Source: Bordetella parapertussis (GTDB lineage: Bacteria; Pseudomonadota; Gammaproteobacteria; Burkholderiales; Burkholderiaceae_C). From it: DNA of 35,357 bases. This document shows, piece by piece, positions 7,802-15,049 of this stretch. The stretch covers positions 1 to 35,357 of the forward strand of contig CAMDAN010000016.1 of NCBI GenBank assembly GCA_945888535.1, read 5' to 3'. The translations under genes and the position numbers were made by a program. Within the stretch, counting starts at the first letter, position 1. Every line of letters begins with the position of its first letter. A model generated the notes under the pieces. That model saw only the letters and a list, made by a program, of their open reading frames with translations. It had not been told where the DNA came from and did no database searches.

Positions 7802-9229
7802 TTAGTGGGCGTAGTTAATGACTTTGTATTCCAAGTAGTCCTGCAAACCAAAGCGTCCCCATTCGCGGCCGTTGCCACTTTGCTTAAATCCGCCAAAGGG
7901 GGAGCAATAGTCTTGGCCGGTGCCGTTGATGGATACGCTGCCTGCGCGTAAGCGGCGAGCGACGCGTTGTGCGCGGGTTGCGTCTTGGCATTGGATGTAA
8001 GCCGCTAATCCGTAAGGCGTGTCGTTGGCAATCTGAATGGCTTCTTCTTCGGTATCAAAAGGAATCATCACCAACACAGGACCGAAAACTTCTTCACGCG
8101 CAATGCGCATCTGGTTATTGACATCGGCAAACACGGTGGGCCGGGCGTAATAGCCTTTGGACAGCCCTTCGGGCCGGCCCAAGCCACCGCACAACAAGCG
8201 TGCACCTTCGTCGATCGCAATTTGGATATACCGCTGCACGGTTTCAAATTGGCGCTTCATCGCCAAGGGCCCGATCACATCGCCACGGGTGCTGGGGTGT
8301 GCCACCTGAACGGCTGCGCCGTGCTGGGCCGCCAAGACGCAGGCTTTGTCATATACCGAGCGCTCTACCAAGAGGCGCGTCGGAGCGTTGCAACTTTGGC
8401 CCGTGTTGCTCATGCATTTGCGAACGCTCCAGCCAATGGCTTTGTCTAAGTCGGTGTCGGCAAACACGATGTTGGGCGACTTACCACCAAGCTCTTGGCT
8501 CACGCGTTTGACGGTATCGGCGGCAGATTTGGCCACGGCAATGCCGGCGGCAGTCGAGCCGGTAAAGGAGACCAAATCGACATCGGGGTGGCTGCTTAAC
8601 GTGGGGCCGACCACGGGGCCGTCGCCATAGACCATATTGAATACGCCAGCAGGGTACCCGGCTTCATGCACAAATTCTGCGACGAGTTTGGCCGAGAGGG
8701 GAGCAAATTCACTGGGTTTGAGAACCACGGTGCATCCTGCCAATAGTGCCGGTGCCAACTTAGAAACAATTTGGTTGAGCGGCCAGTTCCAGGGCGTGAT
8801 CAAAACGCATACGCCGATGGGCTCGCTGATAAGGTCACCGTTGTTGCCGCTGCGAGAACTAAAAGGGTAGTCTTTCGCGGCTTCTAGGGTGGCTTTGATG
8901 TGGCCAGGGCCGCATTCGGCTTGGGAGTCGTAGGCCAAGTCCCATGGAGCGCCCATCTCGGTGCTAATGGCTTGGGCCATTTCGGTGTAGCGCCGCTCGA
9001 ACGCAGCTTGCAATTTTTGCAGCATCTCGGTGCGGTAGGCCATGGTGGTTTGGCTGTAGCTCTCGAACGCCTTTTTGGCAGCGGCGACCGCGCGGTTGGC
9101 ATCGTCTGCGCTGCCCATGAGCAGCTCGCCTACGACAGACTCATCACCAGGGCTGACGATGGGGTGAACGGTGTGTTTGCCGAGGGGTTCGACCCAAGCG
9201 CCGTCAATGTAAAAGTTGCAACGTGTCAT
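7802..9229 (-). CDS. Aldehyde dehydrogenase family protein (475 aa)
   Basis: This is a full-length NAD(P)-dependent aldehyde dehydrogenase of the ALDH superfamily, which oxidises aldehydes to carboxylates in the cytoplasm. The oxyanion asparagine is N148 in TPWNWP, the cofactor lysine K171 is in VLKPSE, FTGSTAAG follows at 222-229, the general base E246 is in ELGGKSP, and the catalytic thiol is C280 in NTGQSCNAPTR. The C-terminus shows the usual FGGFKQSGNGREWG. GAGAG sits about 5 nt before the ATG at 9229. It is the fourth gene of the operon, 28 nt after the PuuC-like enzyme. The two ALDHs differ clearly in sequence, so they probably act on different aldehydes. Confidence 0.92.
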   Translation of the reverse strand: MTRCNFYIDGAWVEPLGKHTVHPIVSPGDESVVGELLMGSADDANRAVAAAKKAFESYSQTTMAYRTEMLQKLQAAFERRYTEMAQAISTEMGAPWDLAYDSQAECGPGHIKATLEAAKDYPFSSRSGNNGDLISEPIGVCVLITPWNWPLNQIVSKLAPALLAGCTVVLKPSEFAPLSAKLVAEFVHEAGYPAGVFNMVYGDGPVVGPTLSSHPDVDLVSFTGSTAAGIAVAKSAADTVKRVSQELGGKSPNIVFADTDLDKAIGWSVRKCMSNTGQSCNAPTRLLVERSVYDKACVLAAQHGAAVQVAHPSTRGDVIGPLAMKRQFETVQRYIQIAIDEGARLLCGGLGRPEGLSKGYYARPTVFADVNNQMRIAREEVFGPVLVMIPFDTEEEAIQIANDTPYGLAAYIQCQDATRAQRVARRLRAGSVSINGTGQDYCSPFGGFKQSGNGREWGRFGLQDYLEYKVINYAH

Positions 9230-9257
9230 AGCGAGCTCTCGTGTTTCGGTTTAAAAA

Positions 9258-10772
9258 TCATCCAATATGAAACCAAGCGGACTTGGTTTGCATATACGAC
9301 AGCAGGCTGTCCATGTGTTTGTCACGGGAGTTACCGCTTTGTTTGTAGCCCCCAAAGGGCTGCGTCATGTCACCATCGCCAAAGCAGTTGACCCACACCA
9401 CCCCTGCTTCAAGCGCGGCCACCATGCGGTGGGCGGTTTTGAGATCAGAGGTCCACACCGAGGCGGCCAAGCCGTAGATGGAATCGTTAGCCAAGGCAAT
9501 CGCTTCGGCTTCGGTGTCAAAGACCTGAACCGAGGCCACGGGCCCAAAGGTTTCCTCTTGCACGATGCTCATCGTGTTGGTGCAGTGGGTAAACAAAGTC
9601 AGGGGCACAAATGCTCCGCCTTGGTGAACCGTTAAGGGCCGCTGGGTATCGGGCGTAGGCAAAACCATGATGGCGCCTTGCTCACAGGCGAGTTGCACTT
9701 TGGTCATCACCCCTTGGCGGTGCGCTTGGCTGGCGACGGGGCCCATGGTGGTTGCGGGGTCCAGTGGGTCACCCGGGCGGTACATCGCTTGGGCTCGCTC
9801 AATGAAGCGGGCGACAAAGCGGTCGTGAATCGAACGGTGAACCAAGAGGCGCGAGCCCGCATTGCAAACCTGACCTGCGTTATCAAAAATTCCACCCACC
9901 GCACGATCCACCGCAGCATCAAAGTCATACAGGTCGGGCATGAAAATCTGCGGGCTTTTTCCGCCGGTTTCCAAGGCCACGCGTTTCATATTGCTTTGGC
10001 CTGCGTAGCCCATGAGCAATTTACCGACAGCGGTAGAACCCGTGAAGGTGATCTTTGCAACATCCATATGCAAAGCCAAGGCCTTGCCCGCTTGCGCTCC
10101 AAACCCGTTGACCACGTTGAAAACGCCTGCAGGTCCGCCAGCATCTACAAACAACTGCGCCAGTCGGGTGCAGGTTAAAGGCGCTTGCTCTGAGGGCTTG
10201 AGCACCACGCAGTTACCCGCAGCCAAGATGGGAGCGAGCTTCCACACGGACATCAGCATGGGGTAATTCCACGGCGTGATCGCAGCTACCACACCCAAAG
10301 GCTCGTGGGTGATGAGGTGGATTGCGCTCGGATCGGTGTGGGTGACTGCGCCTTCGATTTTGTCAATGCACTCGGCGAAATAGCGAATGGTTTTCAATAC
10401 CTCGGGCAAATCGATATTTAAAACATCCGAGATGGGTTTGCCCATGTCCAAGGTTTCTAATAGCGCCAACTCATTGCTGTGGGCTTCAATCAGGTCGGCC
10501 CACTTTTGCAAAATGTCTGCGCGTTGGCGTGGGGCCAGTTTGGCCCAGCGCCCGTCGCGCCAAGCCGAAAGGCCCGAGGCGACGGCTGCATCAATGTCAG
10601 CGACTTGGCCCTTGGCCATCACGGCAATCAACTCACCCGTAGCTGGGTTCACGCAATCAAACGTTTCGCCAGCTACAGCGGGGCGGTAAGCGCCATCGAT
10701 AAAAAGACCGGTCGCAATGTCGAGTTTCCCCGCTAATGCGAGCCAGTCTTGGTGGGTGAGTGCTGCCGTCAT
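9258..10772 (-). CDS. Aldehyde dehydrogenase, PuuC-like (gamma-glutamyl-aminobutyraldehyde dehydrogenase type)
   Basis: The 504-residue ALDH contains N169 in TPWNYP, the E268 base in ETGGKSP and the C303 nucleophile in NAGQVCNAGSR. From memory it is close to E. coli PuuC over its length, including TMGKPI-like, ILKPSE-like, SNMKRV, PGDPLDPATTMG and the C-terminal DGDMTQPFGGYKQSGNSRDK. PuuC-type enzymes oxidise aminoaldehydes and other aldehydes. The frame extends to a TTG at 10787, but the ATG at 10772 fits the family N-terminus better, so I place the start there. It follows the dehydrogenase-like gene by under 20 nt, consistent with one transcript. The actual substrate is not known. Confidence 0.9.
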   Translation of the reverse strand: MTAALTHQDWLALAGKLDIATGLFIDGAYRPAVAGETFDCVNPATGELIAVMAKGQVADIDAAVASGLSAWRDGRWAKLAPRQRADILQKWADLIEAHSNELALLETLDMGKPISDVLNIDLPEVLKTIRYFAECIDKIEGAVTHTDPSAIHLITHEPLGVVAAITPWNYPMLMSVWKLAPILAAGNCVVLKPSEQAPLTCTRLAQLFVDAGGPAGVFNVVNGFGAQAGKALALHMDVAKITFTGSTAVGKLLMGYAGQSNMKRVALETGGKSPQIFMPDLYDFDAAVDRAVGGIFDNAGQVCNAGSRLLVHRSIHDRFVARFIERAQAMYRPGDPLDPATTMGPVASQAHRQGVMTKVQLACEQGAIMVLPTPDTQRPLTVHQGGAFVPLTLFTHCTNTMSIVQEETFGPVASVQVFDTEAEAIALANDSIYGLAASVWTSDLKTAHRMVAALEAGVVWVNCFGDGDMTQPFGGYKQSGNSRDKHMDSLLSYMQTKSAWFHIG

Positions 10773-10790
10773 GGTTTCAACTTTCAATCA

Positions 10791-11723
10791 TTATTCTGCA
10801 ACGAGTTCAGTAGGGTAGCCGGGAGCACGCAACTCCAAGCCGCAGGCCTGCTCGATCATGCGCACCACTTCAGGGGATTGCGCTTGGCTGCCATACAAGC
10901 CACGGGCACGGCGGAAAATTTGTTGCGCCATGCTGCCGAGTTCCAAAGGAACGCCAATTTTCTCGGCAATACCATTGACCAAACCGAGGTCTTTGCACGC
11001 CAAGTCCATGGTGAACTTGACGTTGTAACTGCCGCTGAGCACGAGTTTGGATTCGGTCTCGTGAACAAAGCTGTTGCCTGAGCTGGCGCGAATGGCGCGG
11101 TAGGTCGCATCAGGATCAACGCCGTATTTAGCCGGCAGCATCATGGCTTCCCCAGCCGCAATCAGGTGGATAAAGGCCAGCATATTGGTCACGACTTTAA
11201 CGACCGAGGCATTACCCATTTTGCCCATGTAAATGATTTCGCCGCCCATGGTGCTGAGGATGTCTTCCACCCGTTTGAAGGTGCTTTCTTCGCCACCCAC
11301 CAACACCGTAATTTCGCCAGAATTGGCCAGGTGAACCCCACCGGTGACGGGGCATTCGAGTACCGTAATCCCTTTGGTCGCTGCGACTGCGTTTAAGCGC
11401 AACAGGTCTTCCATGTCGGTGGTGCTCATCTCAATCCAGGTTCCACCGGATTTGAGATTTTCGAAAACGCCGCCTGCGCCTTCAACCACTTTGCGCGATA
11501 CCGCAGGTGAGGGCAATACGGTGATCACGACATCGGCATCGCGGCAAGCGCCAGCCACGTCATCCGACCAGCCCGCGCCGCCAGCGATTAGGCGCTTGGC
11601 CAAGTCTTTGTTGAGGTCATTGGCAGTGACGGTGTAGCCGGCCTTGACCAGGTTGTTGCAGAGGCCTTCGCCTAGGCTGCCTAAACCAATAAAACCGATA
11701 CGGAGTTTGCTGTTGCTCATCAT
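10791..11723 (-). CDS. NAD(P)-dependent beta-hydroxyacid dehydrogenase (3-hydroxyisobutyrate dehydrogenase family)
   Basis: The 310-residue protein has an N-terminal Rossmann domain (GFIGLGSLGEG at residues 10-20, GxGxxG) and the C-terminal all-helical domain of the 6PGDH/HIBADH family. ECPVTGGVHLANSGEITVLV, near 123-141, corresponds to the substrate-binding V-S-G-G stretch of the family with T in place of S. The catalytic lysine is K176, with N180, in the segment GNASVVKVVTN. Family members reversibly oxidise beta-hydroxy acids such as 3-hydroxyisobutyrate, glycerate or tartronate semialdehyde. The start may be either of two adjacent ATGs (11723 or 11720). It is the second gene of the operon, separated from the GMC gene by a 70-nt spacer with a long homopurine tract. 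Confidence 0.88.
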   Translation of the reverse strand: MMSNSKLRIGFIGLGSLGEGLCNNLVKAGYTVTANDLNKDLAKRLIAGGAGWSDDVAGACRDADVVITVLPSPAVSRKVVEGAGGVFENLKSGGTWIEMSTTDMEDLLRLNAVAATKGITVLECPVTGGVHLANSGEITVLVGGEESTFKRVEDILSTMGGEIIYMGKMGNASVVKVVTNMLAFIHLIAAGEAMMLPAKYGVDPDATYRAIRASSGNSFVHETESKLVLSGSYNVKFTMDLACKDLGLVNGIAEKIGVPLELGSMAQQIFRRARGLYGSQAQSPEVVRMIEQACGLELRAPGYPTELVAE

Positions 11724-11738
11724 GTGCTTTCTAAAATT

Positions 11739-11781
11739 AAAGAGAGGTGAAAAAAAAAGAAAAAGAGAAAAAAGAAAAGAA
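11739..11781. other. Homopurine/homopyrimidine tract in the GMC-HIBADH intergenic spacer
   Basis: On the plus strand all bases from 11739 to 11781 are A or G except one T at 11748, with an unbroken 33-base purine run from 11749. In the operon transcript (minus strand) this becomes a U/C-rich stretch about 20-60 nt before the start of the dehydrogenase-like gene. Possible roles are an S1-type ribosome docking site, an RNA-processing site or a Rho/terminator-like element. None is demonstrated. Confidence 0.55.
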
Positions 11782-11793
11782 TAACGTTAGACT

Positions 11794-13419
11794 TTATGCG
11801 TTGTCTTGTAACACCATATCAGCGCCTTTTTCAGCCACCATGATGGTGGGCGCATTGGTATTTCCGGAGGTGACAGCGGGGAAAACTGACGCGTCAATCA
11901 CCCGAAGATTTTGGATGCCATGGACCCGAAGCCTAGCGTCTACCACCGAAGTCTCAGGATCTGTTCCCATCGCGCAGGTGCAAGAGGCGTGGTAAACCGA
12001 ACCTGCGCGTTTTGCAAAATCCGCAAAAATGTCTGCCTCGCTTTGGACCTGAACACCCGGCAAATGCTCGCTTTCCACAACATCGGACAACGGGGCAGCT
12101 GCGGCAATGCTGCGCACCATGCGCGAGCCATCCATGATGTCTTGGCGGTCGTGTTCGGTGCTTAAAAAGTCGGTTTCGATGCGCGGCTTGTCCAAGGGGT
12201 TGTTGGACGTAATCATCACGCTGCCGCGGCTGGTAGGCCGACACGTATTAAAGGAAATTAAAAACGCGGCAAAGCGGTCGGGGTTTTGAAGCTGAAAGCG
12301 CTTACCTACGGGGGCCGAGTTGGCGGTGTAGCTGATGGGGTTGAAATACAAATGCAAATTGGGCCGCTCTAGGCCCGGACGACTGCGAACAAAAGCCCCA
12401 GCTTGGTTCACGCTCATACCCAAAGGCCCACGGCGATTGAACATATAGCGCATCCCCGCCCACACTTTGCCGTACCACGGCCCCAAGGTGTTATTCAAGG
12501 TCGGTACTTTGGATTTGAAAAAATAAGAAACGCACAAGTGGTCTTGAAGCCCTTGGCCTACGTGAGGCAGGTGGTGAACAGCGGCCACGCCTTTATCTTT
12601 CAGGGCCTGGGTGTCACCAATGCCAGAGAGTTGCAAAAGTTGGGGCGAATTGATTGAGCCGCCCGACAAAATCACCTCTTTGCGACACTCAAAAATCTGG
12701 GTGTGCCCGCCCACCGTGCATTGAACGCCCGTGGCCTTGCGGTCTTTAAGGATCACTTTGCTAACCAGGGCGTGGGTGATGACTTTGAGGTTGCTGCGCC
12801 GCATGGCGGGGCGCAAGAACGCGTTGGACGTGGATTCACGAAAACCATTGCGAATCGTCATTTGCCACAAGCCAAAGCCTTCTTTGTGCTCGCCATTGAA
12901 GTCCGGGGTATGGCCGTAACCTAAGCGTTTTCCAGCTTCAATAAAACGCCCGCATAAAGGGTGCACTTGGTCTGCAAAATCGCTGACACGCATTTCTCCT
13001 TTAGCCCCGTGGTGGGTGGATGCGCCCCACACATGGTCTTCTGATTTTTTGAAATAAGGCAAAACATCATCCCAGCCCCATCCCGTGTTACCGGCGTCAC
13101 GCCAGTCGTTGAAATCGCCTTCTTGCCCGCGCATGTAAACCATCGCATTCAAGCTGCTGCTGCCCCCAAGCACTTTGCCGCGCGGCCAAAAAGAGGTGCG
13201 GTCATTCAAAGCCGCATCCGGCTCGGTGGTGTACATCCAGTTGTATTTCGGGTCTGAAAAGGTCAGCCCGTACCCCAATGGAACTTGAATCAAGGGGCTG
13301 CGGTCAGAGCCGCCCGCCTCGAGCAGCAGAACACGGTCTTTGCCGCTGGCGCTCAGTCGGTTGGCAAGCACGCAACCGGCGGATCCAGCGCCAACAATGA
13401 TGTAGTCAAAGGCGTTCAT
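11794..13419 (-). CDS. GMC family FAD-dependent oxidoreductase (choline/alcohol dehydrogenase-like)
   Basis: The 541-residue protein begins with the FAD-binding motif [19 protein letters not shown] and E-A-G-G near residue 35. It contains the GMC signature region [20 protein letters not shown] near 80-97, the second signature [15 protein letters not shown] near 255, and the catalytic region [10 protein letters not shown] near 470 with [17 protein letters not shown] close to the C-terminus. GMC enzymes oxidise primary alcohols, choline or polyols to aldehydes and pass electrons to FAD and then to quinone or oxygen. No signal peptide is seen. It is the promoter-proximal gene of the operon, so alcohol oxidation is a plausible first step before the aldehyde dehydrogenases. 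Substrate unknown. Confidence 0.92.
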   Translation of the reverse strand: MNAFDYIIVGAGSAGCVLANRLSASGKDRVLLLEAGGSDRSPLIQVPLGYGLTFSDPKYNWMYTTEPDAALNDRTSFWPRGKVLGGSSSLNAMVYMRGQEGDFNDWRDAGNTGWGWDDVLPYFKKSEDHVWGASTHHGAKGEMRVSDFADQVHPLCGRFIEAGKRLGYGHTPDFNGEHKEGFGLWQMTIRNGFRESTSNAFLRPAMRRSNLKVITHALVSKVILKDRKATGVQCTVGGHTQIFECRKEVILSGGSINSPQLLQLSGIGDTQALKDKGVAAVHHLPHVGQGLQDHLCVSYFFKSKVPTLNNTLGPWYGKVWAGMRYMFNRRGPLGMSVNQAGAFVRSRPGLERPNLHLYFNPISYTANSAPVGKRFQLQNPDRFAAFLISFNTCRPTSRGSVMITSNNPLDKPRIETDFLSTEHDRQDIMDGSRMVRSIAAAAPLSDVVESEHLPGVQVQSEADIFADFAKRAGSVYHASCTCAMGTDPETSVVDARLRVHGIQNLRVIDASVFPAVTSGNTNAPTIMVAEKGADMVLQDNA

Positions 13420-13457
13420 GCTCTAGAGGTCATTTCTTTTACTGCAAAAGGGGGTGT

Positions 13458-13481
13458 TGGAGGGGGAATCCCTCCATTTTT
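13458..13481 (+). promoter_or_regulatory. Hairpin with trailing T-run upstream of the GMC operon
   Basis: TGGAGGG (13458-13464) pairs perfectly with CCCTCCA (13470-13476) around the loop GGAAT and is followed on the plus strand by TTTTT. It therefore looks like an intrinsic terminator for transcription travelling rightward, although the only plus-strand gene nearby starts beyond it. On the minus strand the hairpin would sit about 40-60 nt before the GMC start codon, so a 5'-UTR structure or operator is equally possible. Confidence 0.4.
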
Positions 13482-13488
13482 AGATAAC

Positions 13489-13546
13489 CATAGATACTAT
13501 GCAACAGATTGAATGCTATCAATGCGTTCAAATTGAGTAATTGAAC
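13489..13546. promoter_or_regulatory. Inverted repeats between divergent GMC operon and MocR regulator
   Basis: Two inverted repeats occur in the 205-bp divergent gap. CATAG-ATA-CTATG lies at 13489-13501, and GTTCAA (13526-13531) is mirrored by TTGAAC (13541-13546) over 9 nt. Related ATTGA half-elements recur between them. MocR-type regulators usually sit divergent to their targets and bind repeats in the shared gap, so these are candidate operators. The assignment is by position only. Confidence 0.35.
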
Positions 13547-13624
13547 ACTGAAACCTGAGTTTCGCAGGGTAAAACGATAATAGACCCCATTATTTGGAGG
13601 AAGCCCCAAGCAGGGATCAACGCA

Positions 13625-15028
13625 ATGTCGTTCGAACAACTTATTTCTACGGCCAGCCTCGGCGATGGCACCAAGCCCAAGTACCAGTCCATTGCGGAAG
13701 ACTTGGCCCAGGCGATTCTCAATGGGCAAGTTCCCATGGGGGAAAAACTGCCGCCCCAGCGCAATTTGGCCCGTCGCCTAGGGGTCACGACCGGCACGGT
13801 CAGCCGGGCGTATGCCATCTTAGAAACCCAAGGTTTGGCTACGGCTCGGGTAGGCGATGGAACCTATGTGCGCTCGATCGAGCATGTTCCTGAAACATTA
13901 CAAACCAAAGATCACCAAGCCCCCATCGATTTAGCCCATAACGTAGCGATGGTGGGCGACGAAGCCACCGCCCTGAAAGTAGCGTTCGACTCGCTCAGTA
14001 ACGATGCGGAACTGATGCGCCAGGTACTGAGTTACCAGTCAGAAACCGGCATGCGGCGTCACCGGGAAGCGGGAGCGCAATGGTTGCAGCGCTTTGGAAT
14101 GACGGGCCAGTGGAACCGCGTCATGGTGACCCACGGCGCACAGCACGGCTTGGCCTGCGTGTTGCGCACCGTCGCCCGCCCGGGCGAGGCAGTTTTAACC
14201 GAGTCGCTAAGTTACCCCGGTCTGCAGTCGCTGGCGCGTTCGATGCGCTTGCAACTCATTGGCATTGAAACCGACGAAGAGGGTATGACGCCGCAATCTT
14301 TAGAGCGGGCCGCCAAAACCTTTGACACTAAATTTGTCTATTGCGCCCCCACACTGCATAACCCGACAGGCGCCACGATGTCGGTGCAACGCCGCGAAGA
14401 AATTGCAGCGGTGGTTCGGGCGCACGGTTTGTACGTGATTGAAGATTGCGTTCATGCAGCTATCCAAGCCAATCCCTTGCCCGCCTTGTCTACGTGGTTA
14501 CCCGAGCAGTCTTTTTTACTCAGTAGTTTTTCCAAGGTCTTGGCGCCAGGATTGCGGGTGGGCTATATCGAAGCCGCGCCGACGTGGTTGAGCAAATTTG
14601 CCGCCAGCATGCGGGCTGACAGTTGGATGGTTGCGCCCTTGTTGCCAGAAATTGCCACCCGTTGGATTGAAACCGGTGAAATGGAAACACTCATTGCGCA
14701 GCAACGTAAACAAACCACCGAGCGCTTGGCAATCGCTCACAAGGTTCTGCGTGGAGTGGAGTTCAAGACCGACCCGGAATTCCCTTTGATTTGGGTGCCC
14801 TTGCCAGAGCCTTGGCGGGCCGGACAGTTTGCGGGTGCCTTGCGCCAGGCAGGAGTTCTGGTGCGAACAGCCGACCACTTTGGGGTCGGTCGTTCACCCG
14901 CTCCTCAAGCCGTTCGTATCAGTCTCAACGCACCGGCCAACACTGAGCTGCTTGAAAAAGGTTTGCAAATATTCCAGTCGGTGATCGACAACCCGCCTGT
15001 GATCTTTATGGGACGAACCTCTTGGTAG
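13625..15028 (+). CDS. MocR-type regulator: GntR HTH fused to PLP-dependent aminotransferase-like domain
   Basis: The 467-residue protein has an N-terminal GntR winged-helix domain (about 15-85) with ILNGQVPMGEKLPPQRNLAR and the helix-turn-helix GVTTGTVSRAYAILETQGL. A linker leads to a fold-type I aminotransferase-like domain. HNPTG at 245-249, ED at 273-274 and the PLP Schiff-base lysine K304 in SSFSKVLAPGLRVGYI are all present, so PLP binding is likely. MocR proteins sense amino- or PLP-related metabolites and regulate a neighbouring gene set. This one diverges from the GMC/dehydrogenase/ALDH/dehydratase operon and is its probable regulator. AGGGA lies about 9 nt before the ATG. The effector is unknown. 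Confidence 0.93.
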   Translation: MSFEQLISTASLGDGTKPKYQSIAEDLAQAILNGQVPMGEKLPPQRNLARRLGVTTGTVSRAYAILETQGLATARVGDGTYVRSIEHVPETLQTKDHQAPIDLAHNVAMVGDEATALKVAFDSLSNDAELMRQVLSYQSETGMRRHREAGAQWLQRFGMTGQWNRVMVTHGAQHGLACVLRTVARPGEAVLTESLSYPGLQSLARSMRLQLIGIETDEEGMTPQSLERAAKTFDTKFVYCAPTLHNPTGATMSVQRREEIAAVVRAHGLYVIEDCVHAAIQANPLPALSTWLPEQSFLLSSFSKVLAPGLRVGYIEAAPTWLSKFAASMRADSWMVAPLLPEIATRWIETGEMETLIAQQRKQTTERLAIAHKVLRGVEFKTDPEFPLIWVPLPEPWRAGQFAGALRQAGVLVRTADHFGVGRSPAPQAVRISLNAPANTELLEKGLQIFQSVIDNPPVIFMGRTSW

Positions 15029-15049
15029 ATTGAAGCACGCCCCAACGCG

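Noticed and set aside
11747..11995. Plus-strand ORF starting with a lysine/glutamate-rich run
   Set aside because: It comes from the purine tract and the antisense strand of the GMC gene. The composition is an artefact of the repeat-like tract.
13458..13481. Reading the hairpin-T5 as a definite rho-independent terminator
   Set aside because: No plus-strand transcript is known to end there. It lies in a divergent promoter gap, so it is reported only as a candidate structure.
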